Position numbers and translations under genes: made by a program. Shown piece by piece: positions 12,101 to 24,400 of a stretch of DNA of 64,000 bases; within the stretch, counting starts at the first letter, position 1; each line of letters begins with the position of its first letter. Source of the stretch: Dermacentor variabilis (Eukaryota; Arthropoda; Arachnida; Ixodida; Ixodidae). The notes under the pieces are model-generated. The model had not been told where the DNA came from. It saw only the letters and a list, made by a program, of their open reading frames with translations, and searched no databases. Location of the stretch: contig NW_027460418.1 in assembly GCF_050947875.1 (NCBI RefSeq), positions 1 to 64,000 on the forward strand. The letters run 5' to 3'.

Positions 12101-15100
12101 AAACTGCATCCGCGTCTACCAAAAGATTCATGTGCATGCTTAAAGCGCGTCTTGGCACAAATCCATGTGCGGGTGCTAAAAAGAGCAGCATCGGCATGCT
12201 TTTCACGTCGTTTGGTAGAAATCCACGCGCGCGTTCTGCCAATAGCACCATTTACATGCATATCGTGTGGTTTTGCAGAAAACTGCGTCCGCGTCTACCA
12301 AAAGATGCATGTGCATGCTTAAAACACGTTTTGGCACAAATCCATGTGCGGGTGCTAAAAAGAGCAGCATCGGCACGCTTTTCACGTCGTTTGGTAGAAA
12401 TCCACGCGCGCGTTCTGCCAAAAGCACCATTTGCATGCATATCGTGTGGTTTTGCAGAAAACTGCGTCCGCGTCTACCAAAAGTTGCATGTGCATGCTTA
12501 AAACGCGTTTTGGCACAAATCCATGAGCGGGTGCTAAAAAGAGCAGCATCGGCATGCTTTTCACGTCGTTTGGTAGAAATCCACGCGCGCGTTCTGCCAA
12601 AAGCACCATTTGCATGCATATCGTGTGGTTTTGCAGAAAACTGCGTCCGCGTCTACCAAAAGATGCATGTGCATGCTTAAAGCGCGTTTTGGCACAAATC
12701 CATGTGCCGGTGCTAAAAAGAGCAGCATCGGCATGCTTTTCGCGTCGTTTGGTAGAAATCCACGCGCGCGTTCTGCCAAAAGCACCATTTGCATGCATAT
12801 CGTGTGGTTTTGCAGAAAACTGCGTCCGCGTCTACCAAAAGATGCATGTGCATGCTTAAAACGCGTTTTGGCACAAATCCATGTGCGGGTGCTAAAAAGA
12901 GCAGCATCGGCATGCTTTTCACGTGGTTTGGTAGAAATCCACGTGCGTGTTCTGCCAAAAGCACCATTTGCATGCATATCGTGTGGTTTTACAGAAAACT
13001 GCGTCCGCGTCTACCGAAAGATGCATGTACATGCTTAAAACGCGTTTTGGCACAAATCCATGTGCGGGTGCTAAAAAGAGCAGCATCGGCATGCCTTTCA
13101 CGTCGTTTGGTAGAAATCCACGTGCGCGTTCTGCCAAAAGCACCATTTGCATGCATATCGTGTGGTTTTGCAGAAAACTGCGTCCGCGTCTACCAAAAGA
13201 TGCATGTGCATGCTTAAAACGCGTTTTGGCACAAATCCATGTGCGGGTGCTAAAAAGAGCAGCATCGGCATGCTTTTCACGTGGTTTGGTAGAAATCCAC
13301 GTGCGTGTTCTGCCAAAAGCACCATTTGCATGCATATCGTGTGGTTTTGCAGAAAACTGCGTCCGCGTCTACCAAAAGATGCATGTGCATGCTTAAAACG
13401 CGTTTTGGCACAAATCCATGTGCGGGTGCTAAAAAGACCAGCATCGGCATGCTTTTCACGTCGTTTGGTATAAATCCACGTGCGCGTTCTGCCAAAAGCA
13501 CTATTTCCATGCATATCGTGTGGTTTTGCAGAAAACTGCGTCCGCGTCTACCAAAAGATGCATGTGCATGCTTAAAGCGCGTCTTGGCACAAATCCATGT
13601 GCGGGTGCTAAAAAGAGCAGCATCGGCATGCTTTTCACGTCGTTTGGTAGAAATCCACGTGCGCGTTCTGCCAAAAGCACCATTTGCATGCATATCGTGT
13701 GGTTTTGCAGAAAACTGCGTCCGCGTCTACCAAAAGATGCATGTACATGCTTAAAACGCGTTTTGGCACAAATCCATGTGCGGGTGCTAAAAAGAGCAGC
13801 ATCGGCATGCTTTTCACGTCGTTTGGTAGAAATCCACGTGCGCGTTCTGCCAAAAGCACCATTTGCATGCATATCGTGTGGTTTTGCAGAAAACTGCGTC
13901 CGCGTCTACCAAAAGATGCATGTGCATGCTTAAAACGCGTTTTGGCACAAATATATGTGCGGGTGCTAAAAAGAGCAGCATCGGCATGCCTTTCACGTCG
14001 TTTGGTAGAAATCCACGTGCGCGTTCTGCCAAAAGCACCATTTGCATGCATATCGTGTGGTTTTGCAGAAAACTGCGTCCGCGTCTACCAAAAGATGCAT
14101 GTGCATGCTTAAAACGCCTTTTGGCACAAATCCATGTGCGGGTGCTAAAAAGACCAGCATCGGCATGCTTTTCACGTCGTTTGGTATAAATCCACGTGCG
14201 CGTTCTGCCAAAAGCACTATTTGCATGCATATCGTGTGGTTTTGCAGAAAACTGCGTCCGCGTCTACCAAAAGATGCATGTGCATGCTTAAAACGCGTTT
14301 TGGCACAAATCCATGTGCGGGTGCTAAAAAGAGCAGCATCGGCATGCTTTTCACGTCGTTTGGTAGAAATCCACGCGCGCGTTCTGCCAAAAGCACCATT
14401 TGCATGCATATCGTGTGGTTTTGCAGAAAACTGCGTCCGCGTCTACCAAAAGATGCATGTGCATGCTTAAAGCGCGTTTTGGCACAAATCCATGTGCCGG
14501 TGCTAAAAAGAGCAGCATCGGCATGCTTTTCGCGTCGTTTGGTAGAAATCCACGCGCGCGTTCTGCCAAAAGCACCATTTGCATGCATATCGTGTGGTTT
14601 TGCAGAAAACTGCGTCCGCGTCTACCAAAAGATGCATGTGCATGCTTAAAACGCGTTTTGGCACAAATCCATGTGCGGGTGCTAAAAAGAGCAGCATCGG
14701 CATGCTTTTCACGTGGTTTGGTAGAAATCCACGTGCGTGTTCTGCCAAAAGCACCATTTGCATGCATATCGTGTGGTTTTACAGAAAACTGCGTCCGCGT
14801 CTACCGAAAGATGCATGTACATGCTTAAAACGCGTTTTGGCACAAATCCATGTGCGGGTGCTAAAAAGAGCAGCATCGGCATGCCTTTCACGTCGTTTGG
14901 TAGAAATCCACGTGCGCGTTCTGCCAAAAGCACCATTTGCATGCATATCGTGTGGTTTTGCAGAAAACTGCGTCCGCGTCTACCAAAAGATGCATGTGCA
15001 TGCTTAAAACGCGTTTTGGCACAAATCCATGTGCGGGTGCTAAAAAGAGCAGCATCGGCATGCTTTTCACGTGGTTTGGTAGAAATCCACGTGCGTGTTC

Positions 15101-16244
15101 TGCCAAAAGCACCATTTGCATGCATATCGTGTGGTTTTGCAGAAAACTGCGTCCGCGTCTACCAAAAGATGCATGTGCATGCTTAAAACGCGTTTTGGCA
15201 CAAATCCATGTGCGGGTGCTAAAAAGACCAGCATCGGCATGCTTTTCACGTCGTTTGGTATAAATCCACGTGCGCGTTCTGCCAAAAGCACTATTTCCAT
15301 GCATATCGTGTGGTTTTGCAGAAAACTGCGTCCGCGTCTACCAAAAGATGCATGTGCATGCTTAAAGCGCGTCTTGGCACAAATCCATGTGCGGGTGCTA
15401 AAAAGAGCAGCATCGGCATGCTTTTCACGTCGTTTGGTAGAAATCCACGTGCGCGTTCTGCCAAAAGCACCATTTGCATGCATATCGTGTGGTTTTGCAG
15501 AAAACTGCGTCCGCGTCTACCAAAAGATGCATGTACATGCTTAAAACGCGTTTTGGCACAAATCCATGTGCGGGTGCTAAAAAGAGCAGCATCGGCATGC
15601 TTTTCACGTCGTTTGGTAGAAATCCACGTGCGCGTTCTGCCAAAAGCACCATTTGCATGCATATCGTGTGGTTTTGCAGAAAACTGCGTCCGCGTCTACC
15701 AAAAGATGCATGTGCATGCTTAAAACGCGTTTTGGCACAAATATATGTGCGGGTGCTAAAAAGAGCAGCATCGGCATGCCTTTCACGTCGTTTGGTAGAA
15801 ATCCACGTGCGCGTTCTGCCAAAAGCACCATTTGCATGCATATCGTGTGGTTTTGCAGAAAACTGCGTCCGCGTCTACCAAAAGATGCATGTGCATGCTT
15901 AAAACGCCTTTTGGCACAAATCCATGTGCGGGTGCTAAAAAGACCAGCATCGGCATGCTTTTCACGTCGTTTGGTATAAATCCACGTGCGCGTTCTGCCA
16001 AAAGCACTATTTGCATGCATATCGTGTGGTTTTGCAGAAAACTGCGTCCGCGTCTACCAAAAGATGCATGTGCATGCTCAAAGCGCGTTTTGGCACAAAT
16101 CCATGTGCGGGTGCTAAAAAGAGCAGCATCGGCATGCTTTTCACGTGGTTTGGTAGAAATCCACGTGCGCGTTCTGCCAAAACCACCATTTGCATGCATA
16201 TCGTGTGGTTTTGCAGAAAACTGCGTCCGCGTCTACCAAAAGAT
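9190..16244 (+). repeat. Block copy displaced 6444 bp (36 monomers)
   Basis: About 9190-9800 matches about 15634-16244 at an offset of 6444 bp, which is exactly 36 x 179. Shared variants include CAAATATATG, AAACGCCTTTTGG, AAAGACCAGC with TATAAAT and CACTATTTGC, CTCAAAGCGCG, and CACGTGGTTTGG with CCAAAACCACC. The match breaks where ATGTACATGC (near 9806) faces ATGTGCATGC. The feature spans both copies. Confidence 0.75.
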
Positions 16245-17215
16245 GCATGTGCATGCTTAAAACGCGTTTTGGCACAAATCCATGTGCGGGTGCTAAAAAG
16301 AGCAGCATCTGCATGCCTTTCACGTCGTTTGGTAGAAATCCACGTGCGCGTTCTGCCGAAAGCACCATTTGCATGCATATCGTGTGGTTTTGCAGAAAAC
16401 TGCGTCAGCGTCTACCAAAAGATGCATGTGCATGCTTAAAACGCGTTTTGGCACAAATCCATGTGCGGGGGCTAAAAAGAGCAGCATCGGCATGCTTTTC
16501 ACGTCGTTTGGTAGAAATCCACGTGCGCGTTCTGCCAAAAGCACCATTTGCATGCATATCGTGTGGTTTTGCAGAAAACTGCATCCGCGTCTACCAAAAG
16601 ATTCATGTGCATGCTTAAAGCGCGTCTTGGCACAAATCCATGTGCGGGTGCTAAAAAGAGCAGCATCGGCATGCTTTTCACGTCGTTTGGTAGAAATCCA
16701 CGCGCGCGTTCTGCCAATAGCACCATTTACATGCATATCGTGTGGTTTTGCAGAAAACTGCGTCCGCGTCTACCAAAAGATGCATGTGCATGCTTAAAAC
16801 ACGTTTTGGCACAAATCCATGTGCGGGTGCTAAAAAGAGCAGCATCGGCATGCTTTTCACGTCGTTTGGTAGAAATCCACGCGCGCGTTCTGCCAAAAGC
16901 ACCATTTGCATGCATATCGTGTGGTTTTGCAGAAAACTGCGTCCGCGTCTACCAAAAGTTGCATGTGCATGCTTAAAACGCGTTTTGGCACAAATCCATG
17001 AGCGGGTGCTAAAAAGAGCAGCATCGGCATGCTTTTCACGTCGTTTGGTAGAAATCCACGCGCGCGTTCTGCCAAAAGCACCATTTGCATGCATATCGTG
17101 TGGTTTTGCAGAAAACTGCGTCCGCGTCTACCAAAAGATGCATGTGCATGCTTAAAGCGCGTTTTGGCACAAATCCATGTGCCGGTGCTAAAAAGAGCAG
17201 CATCGGCATGCTTTT
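11620..17215 (+). repeat. Block copy displaced 4475 bp (25 monomers)
   Basis: About 11620-12740 matches about 16095-17215 at an offset of 4475 bp (25 x 179). Shared variants include CATCTGCATGCC, GCCGAAAGCACC, CGGGGGCTAAAAAG, CTGCATCCGCG with AAAGATTCATG, CCAATAGCACCATTTACATG and AAAGTTGCATG. A few single differences are visible, such as GGCACGC near 12373 against GGCATGC. The feature spans both copies. Confidence 0.78.
12530..16075 (+). repeat. 10-mer higher-order repeat, period 1790 bp, two copies with no visible difference
   Basis: About 12530-14285 and 14320-16075 are offset by 1790 bp (10 x 179). Every stretch I compared is identical, and all translated frames on both strands over most of the block are also identical. 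Shared private variants include GTGCCGGTGC, CTTTTCGCGTCG, GTTTTACAG with CTACCGAAAG, CACTATTTCCATG and CAAATATATG. A related third copy with a few differences lies at about 17612-18672 (5012 bp from 12600). This is the most recent-looking duplication in the window. Confidence 0.88.
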
Positions 17216-19641
17216 CACGTCGTTTGGTAGAAATCCACGCGCGCGTTCTGCCAAAAGCACCATTTGCATGCATATCGTGTGGTTTTGCAGAAAACTGCGT
17301 CCGCGTCTACCAAAAGATGCATGTGCATGCTTAAAACGCGTTTTGGCACAAATCCATGTGCGGGTGCTAAAAAGAGCAGCATCGGCATGCTTTTTACGTC
17401 GTTTTGTAGAAATCCACGCGCGCGTTCTGCCAAAAGCACCATTTGCATGCATATCGTGTGGTTTAACAGAAAACTGCGTCCGCGTCTACCAAAAGATGCA
17501 TGTGCATGCTTAAAACGCGTTTTGGCACAAATCCATGAGCGGGTGCTAAAAAGAGCAGCATCGGCATGCACTTCACGTCGTTTGGTAGAAATCCACGTGC
17601 GCGTTCTGCCAAAAGCACCATTTGCATGCATATCGTGTGGTTTTGCAGAAAACTGCGTCCGCGTCTACCAAAAGATGCATGTGCATGCTTAAAGCGCGTT
17701 TTGGCACAAATCCATGTGCCGGTGCTAAAAAGAGCAGCATCGGCATGCTTTTCGCGTCGTTTGGTAGAAATCCACGCGCGCGTTCTGCCAAAAGCACCAT
17801 TTGCATGCATATCGTGTGGTTTTGCAGAAAACTGCGTCCGCGTCTACCAAAAGATGCATGTGCATGCTTAAAACGCGTTTTGGCACAAATCCATGTGCGG
17901 GTGCTAAAAAGAGCAGCATCGGCATGCTTTTCACGTGGTTTGGTAGAAATCCACGTGCGCGTTCTGCCAAAAGCACCATTTGCATGCATATCGTGTGGTT
18001 TTACAGAAAACTGCGTCCGCGTCTACCGAAAGATGCATGTACATGCTTAAAACGCGTTTTGGCACAAATCCATGTGCAGGTGCTAAAAAGAGCAGCATCG
18101 GCATGCCTTTCACGTCGTTTGGTAGAAATCCACGTGCGCGTTCTGCCAAAAGCACCATTTGCATGCATATCGTGTGGTTTTGCAGAAAACTGCGTCCGCG
18201 TCTACCAAAAGATGCATGTGCATGCTTAAAACGCGTTTTGGCACAAATCCATGTGCGGGTGCTAAAAAGAGCAGCATCGGCATGCTTTTCACGTGGTTTG
18301 GTAGAAATCCACGTGCGTGTTCTGCCAAAAGCACCATTTGCATGCATATCGTGTGGTTTTGCAGAAAACTGCGTCCGCGTCTACCAAAAGATGCATGTGC
18401 ATGCTTAAAACGCGTTTTGGCACAAATCCATGTGCGGGTGCTAAAAAGACCAGCATCGGCATGCTTTTCACGTCGTTTGGTATAAATCCACGTGCGCGTT
18501 CTGCCAAAAGCACTATTTCCATGCATATCGTGTGGTTTTGCAGAAAACTGCGTCCGCGTCTACCAAAAGATGCATGTGCATGCTTAAAGCGCGTCTTGGC
18601 ACAAATCCATGTGCGGGTGCTAAAAAGAGCAGCATCGGCATGCTTTTCACGTCGTTTGGTAGAAATCCACGCGCGCGTTCTGCCAAAAGCACCATTTGCA
18701 TGCATATCGTGTGGTTTTGCAGAAAACTGCGTCCGCGTCTACCAAAAGATGCATGTGCATGCTTAAAACGCGTTTTGGCACAAATCCATGTGCGGGTGCT
18801 AAAAAGAGCAGCATCGGCATGCTTTTCACGTCGTTTGGTAGAAATCCACGCGCGCGTTCTGCCAAAAGCACCATTTGCATGCATATCGTGTGGTTTTGCA
18901 GAAAACTGCGTCCGCGTCTACCAAAAGATGCATGTGCATGCTTAAAACGCGTTTTGGCACAAATCCATGTGCGGGTGCTAAAAAGAGCAGCATCGGCATG
19001 CTTTTTACGTCGTTTTGTAGAAATCCACGCGCGCGTTCTGCCAAAAGCACCATTTGCATGCATATCGTGTGGTTTAACAGAAAACTGCGTCCGCGTCTAC
19101 CGAAAGATGCGTGTACATGCTTAAAACGCGTTTTGGCACAAATCCATGTGCAGGTGCTAAAAAGAGCAGCATCGGCATGCACTTCACGTCGTTTGGTAGA
19201 AATCCACGTGCGCGTTCAGCCAAAAGCACCATTTGCATGCATATCGTGTGGTTTTGCAGAAAACTGCGTCCGCGTCTACCAAAAGATGCATGTGCATGCT
19301 TAAAACGCGTTTTGGCACAAATCCATGTGCGGGTGCTAAAAAGAGCAGCATCGGCATGCTTTTCACGTGGTTTGGTAGAAATCCACGTGCGTGTTCTGCC
19401 AAAAGCACCATTTGCATGCATATCGTGTGGTTTTGCAGAAAACTGCGTCCGCGTCTACCAAAAGATGCATGTGCATGCTTAAAACGCGTTTTGGCACAAA
19501 TCCATGTGCGGGTGCTAAAAAGAGCAGCATCGGCATGCCTTTCACGTCGTTTGGTAGAAATCCACGTGCGCGTTCTGCCAAAAGCACCATTTGCATGCAT
19601 ATCGTGTGGTTTTGCAGAAAACTGCGTCCGCGTCTACCAAA

Positions 19642-19935
19642 AGATGCGTGTGCATGCTTAAAACGCGTTTTGGCACAAATCCATGTACGGGTGCTAAAAA
19701 GAGCAGCATCGGCATGCTTTTCACGTCGTTTGGTAGAAATCCACGTGCGCGTTCTGCCAAAAGCACCATTTGCATGCATATCGTGTGGTTTTGCAGAAAA
19801 CTGCGTTCGCGTCTACCGAAAGATGCATGTGCATGCTTAAAACACGTTTTGGCACAAATGCATGAGCGGGTGCTAAAAAGAGCAGCATCGGCATGCTTTT
19901 CACGTCGTTTGGTAGGAATCCACGCGCGCGTTCTG
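19642..19935 (+). repeat. Island of domain I-type sequence inside domain II
   Basis: Within about 300 bp this stretch carries GATGCGTGTGCATG, GTACGGGTGC, GCGTTCGCGTCTACCGAAAG, AAAACACGTTTTGG, AAATGCATGAGCGG, GGTAGGAAT and an ATAAGCAC tail. The same linked set, in the same order, occurs at about 1564-1866, roughly 18.08 kb to the left. Flanking monomers on both sides are domain II type. This is best explained by gene conversion or by insertion through unequal exchange. Confidence 0.78.
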
Positions 19936-21479
19936 CAATAAGCACTATTTCCATGCATATCGTGTGGTTTTGCAGAAAACTGCGTCCGCGTCTACCAAAA
20001 GATGCATGTGCATGCTTAAAGCGTGTCTTGGCACAAATCCATGTGCGGGTGCTAAAAAGAGCAGCATCGGCATGCTTTTCACGTCGTTTGGTAGAAATCC
20101 ACGTGCGCGTTCTGCCAAAAGCACCATTTGCATGCATATCGTGTGGTTTTGCAGAAAACTGCGTCCGCGTCTACCAAAAGATGCATGTGCATGCTTAAAG
20201 CGCGTCTTGGCACAAATCCATGTGCGGGTGCTAAAAAGAGCAGCATCGGCATGCTTTTCACGTCGTTTGGTAGAAATCCACGTGCGCGTTCTGCCAAAAG
20301 CACCATTTGCATGCATATCGTGTGGTTTTGCAGAAAACTGCGTCCGCGTCTACCGAAAGATGCATGTGCATGCTTAAAACGCCTTTTGGCACAAATCCAT
20401 GTGCGGGTGCTAAAAAGACCAGCATCGGCATGCTTTTCACGTCGTTTGGTATAAATCCACGTGCGCGTTCTGCCAAAAGCACTATTTGCATGCATATCGT
20501 GTGGTTTTGCAGAAAACTGCGTCCGCGTCTACCAAAAGATGCATGTGCATGCTCAAAGCGCGTCTTGGCACAAATCCATGTGCGGGTGCTAAAAAGAGCA
20601 GCATCGGCATGCTTTTCACGTCGTTTGGTAGAGATCCACGCGCGCGTTCTGCCAATAGCACCATTTGCATGCATATCGTGTGGTTTTGCAGAAAACTGCG
20701 TCCGCGTCTACCAAAAGATGCATGTGCATGCTTAAAACGCGTTTTGGCACAAATCCTTGTGCGGGTGCTAAAAAGAGCAGCATCGGCATGCTTTTCACGT
20801 CGTTTGGTAGAAATCCACGTGCGCGTTCTGCCAAAAGCAACATTTGCATGCATATCGTGTGGTTTTGCAGAAAACTGCGTCCGCGTCTACCAAAAGTTGC
20901 ATGTGCATGCTTAAAACGCGTTTTGGCACAAATCCATGAGCGGGTGCTAAAAAGAGCAGCATCTGCATGCTTTTCACGTCGTTTGGTAGAAATCCACCCG
21001 CGCGTTCTGCCAAAAGCACCATTTGCATGCATATCGTGTGGTTTTGCAGAAAACTGCGTCCGCGTCTACCAAAAGATGCATGTGCATGCTTAAAACGCGT
21101 TTTGGCACAAATCCATGTGCGGGTGCTAAAAAGAGCAGCATCGGCATGCTTTTCACGTGGTTTGGTAGAAATCCACGCGCGCGTTCTGCCAAAAGCACCA
21201 TTTGCATGCATATCGTGTGGTTTTGCAGAAAACTGCGTCCGCGTCTACCAAAAGATGCGTGTGCATGCTTAAAACGCGTTTTGGCACAAATCCATGTGCG
21301 GGTGCTAAAAAGAGCAGCATCGGCATGCTTTTCACGTCGTTTGGTAGAAATCCACGCGCGCGTTCTGCCAAAACCACCATTTGCATGCATATCGTGTGGT
21401 TTTGCAGAAAACTGCGTCCGCGTCTGCCAAAAGATGCATGTACATGCTTAAAACGCGTTTTGGCACAAATCCATGTGCG

Positions 21480-24400
21480 GGTGCTAAAAAGAGCAGCATC
21501 GGCATGCTTTTCACGTCGTTTGGTAGAAATCCACGCGCGCGTTCTGCCAAAAGCACCATTTGCATGCATATCGTGTGGTTTTGCAGAAAACTGCGTCCGC
21601 GTCTACCAAAAGATGCATGTGCATGCTTAAAACGCGTTTTGGCACAAATCCATGTGCGGGTGCTAAGAAGAGCAGCATCGGCATGCTTTTCACGTCGTTT
21701 GGTAGAAGTCCACGTGCGCGTTCTGCCAAAAGCACCATTTGCATCCATATCGTGTGGTTTTGCAGAAAACTGCGTCCGCGTCTACCAAAAGATGCATGTG
21801 CACGCTTAAAACGCGTTTTGGCACAAATCCATGTGCGGGGCTAAAAAGAGCAGCATCGGCATGCTTTTCACGTCGTTTGGTAGAAATCCACGCGCGCGTT
21901 CTGCCAAAAGCACCATTTGCATGCATATCGTGTGGTTTTGCAGAAAACTGCGTCCGCGTCTACCAAAAGATGCATGTGCATGCTTAAAACGCGTTTTGGC
22001 ACAAATCCATGTGCGGGTGCTAAAAAGAGCATCATCGGCATGCTTTTCACGTCGTTTGGTAGAAATCCACGTGCGCGTTGTGCCAAAAGCACCATTTGCA
22101 TGCATATCGTGTGGTTTTGCAGAAAACTGCGTCCGCGTCTACCAAAAGATGCATCTGCATGCTTAAAACGCGTTTTGGCACAAATCCATGTGCGGGTGCT
22201 AAAAAGAGCAGCATCGGCATGCCTTTCACGTCGTTTGGTAGAAATCCACCCGCGCGTTCTGCCAAAAGCACCATTTGCATGCATTTCGTGTGGTTTTGCA
22301 GAAAACTGCGTCCGCGTCTACCAAAAGATGCATGTGCATGCTTAAAACGCGTTTTGGCACAAATCCATGTGCGGGTGCTAAAAAGAGCAGCATCGGCATG
22401 CTTTTCACGTCGTTTGGTAGAAATACACGCGCGCGTTCTGCCAAAAGCACCATTTGCATGCATATCGTGGCGTTTTGCAGAAAACTGCGTCCGTGTCTAC
22501 CAAAAGATGCATGTGCACGCTTAAAACGCGTTTTGGCACAAATTCATGTGCGGGTGCTAAAAAGAGCAGCATCGGCATGCTTTTCACGTCGTTTGGTAGA
22601 AATCCACGCGCGCGTTCTGCCAAAAGCACCATTTGCATGCATATCGTGATGTTTTGTAGAAAACTCCGTCCGCGTCTACCAAAAGATGCATGTGCATGCT
22701 TAAAACGCGTTTTGCCACAAATCCATGTGCGGGTGCTAAAAAGAGCAGCATCGGCATGCTTTTCACGTCGTTTGGTAGAAATCCACCCGCGCGTTCTGCC
22801 AAAAGCACCATTTGCATGCATATCGTGTGGTTTTGCAGAAAACTGCGTCCGCGTCTACCAAAAGATGCATGTGCATGCTTAAAACGCGTTTTGGCACAAA
22901 TCCATGTGCGGGTGCTAAAAAGAGCAGCATCGGCATGCTTTTCACGTCGTTTGGTAGAAATCCACGCGCGCGTTCTGCCAAAAGCACCGTTTGCATGCAT
23001 ATCGTGTGGTTTTGCAGAAAACTGCGTCCGCGTCTACCAAAAGATGCATGTGCATGCTTAAAACGCGTTTTGGCACAAATCCATGTGCGGGTGCTAAAAA
23101 GAGCAGCATCGGCATGCTTTTCACGTCGTTTGGTAGAAATCCACGCGCGCGTTCTGCCAAAAGCACCATTTGCATGCATATCGTGTGGTTTTGCAGAAAA
23201 CTGCGTCCGCGTCTACCAAAAGATGCATGTGCATGCTTAAAACGCGTTTTGGCACAAATCCATGTGCGGGTGCTAAAAAGAGCAGCATCGGCATGCTTTT
23301 CACGTCGTTTGGTAGAAATCCACGTGCGCGTTCTGCCAAAAGCACCATTTGCATGCATATCGTGTGGTTTTGCAGAAAACTGCGTCCGCGTCTACCAAAA
23401 GATGCATGTGCATGCTTAAAACGCGTTTTGGCACAAATCCATGTGCGGGTGCTAAAAAGAGCAGCATCGGCATGCCTTTCACGTCGTTTGGTAGAAATCC
23501 ACGTGCGCGTTCTGCCAAAAGCACCATTTGCATGCATTTCGTGTGGTTTTGCAGAAAACTGCGTCCGCGTCTACCAAAAGATGCATGTGCATGCTTAAAA
23601 CGCGTTTTGGCACAAATCCATGTGCGGGTGCTAAAAAGAGCAGCATCGGCATGCTTTTCACGTCGTTTGGTAGAAATACACGCGCGCGTTCTGCCAAAAG
23701 CACCATTTGCATGCATATCGTGGCGTTTTGCAGAAAACTGCGTCCGTGTCTACCAAAAGATGCATGTGCATGCTTAAAACGCGTTTTGGCACAAATTCAT
23801 GTGCGGGTGCTAAAAAGAGCAGCATCGGCATGCTTTTCACGTCGTTTGGTAGAAATCCGCGTGCGCGTTCTGCCAAAAGCACCATTTGCATGCATATCGT
23901 GATGTTTTGTAGAAAACTCCGTCCGCGTCTACCAAAAGATGCATGTGCATGCTTAAAACGCGTTTTGCCACAAATCCATGTGCGGGTGCTAAAAAGAGCA
24001 GCATCGGCATGCTTTTCACGTCGTTTGGTAGAAATCCACCCGCGCGTTCTGCCAAAAGCACCATTTGCATGCATATCGTGTGGTTTTGCAGAAAACTGCG
24101 TCCGCGTCTACCAAAAGATGCATGTGCATGCTTAAAACGCGTTTTGGCACAAATCCATGTGCGGGTGCTAAAAAGAGCAGCATCGGCATGCTTTTCACGT
24201 GGTTTGGTAGAAATCCACGCGCGCGTTCTGCCAAAAGCACCATTTGCATGCATATCGTGTGGTTTTGCAGAAAACTGCGTCCGCGTCTACCAAAAGATGC
24301 ATGTGCATGCTTAAAACGCGTTTTGGCACAAATCCATGTGCGGGTGCTAAAAAGAGCAGCATCGGCATGCTTTTCACGTCGTTTGGTAGAAATCCACGCG

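Larger units (their letters stand above)
9150..21500 (+). repeat. Domain II: second monomer subfamily, mosaic of block copies
   Basis: Marker variants are CACGTGGTTTGG, AAAGACCAGC, CTTAAAGCGCG, ATGTACATGC, GCCAATAGCACC and AAAGTTGCATG. Length variants are limited to a 1-bp gain near 10055 (CTTTTACACG) and a 1-bp loss near 11154 (CACGCCGCG). Block copies occur at offsets of 10, 18, 25, 28 and 36 monomers, and one short 9-monomer pair (about 17180-17490 and 18791-19101) shares CTTTTTACGTCG and GTTTAACAG. Boundaries are approximate: single domain II markers reappear later, for example CACGTGGTTTGG near 24200. Confidence 0.72.
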
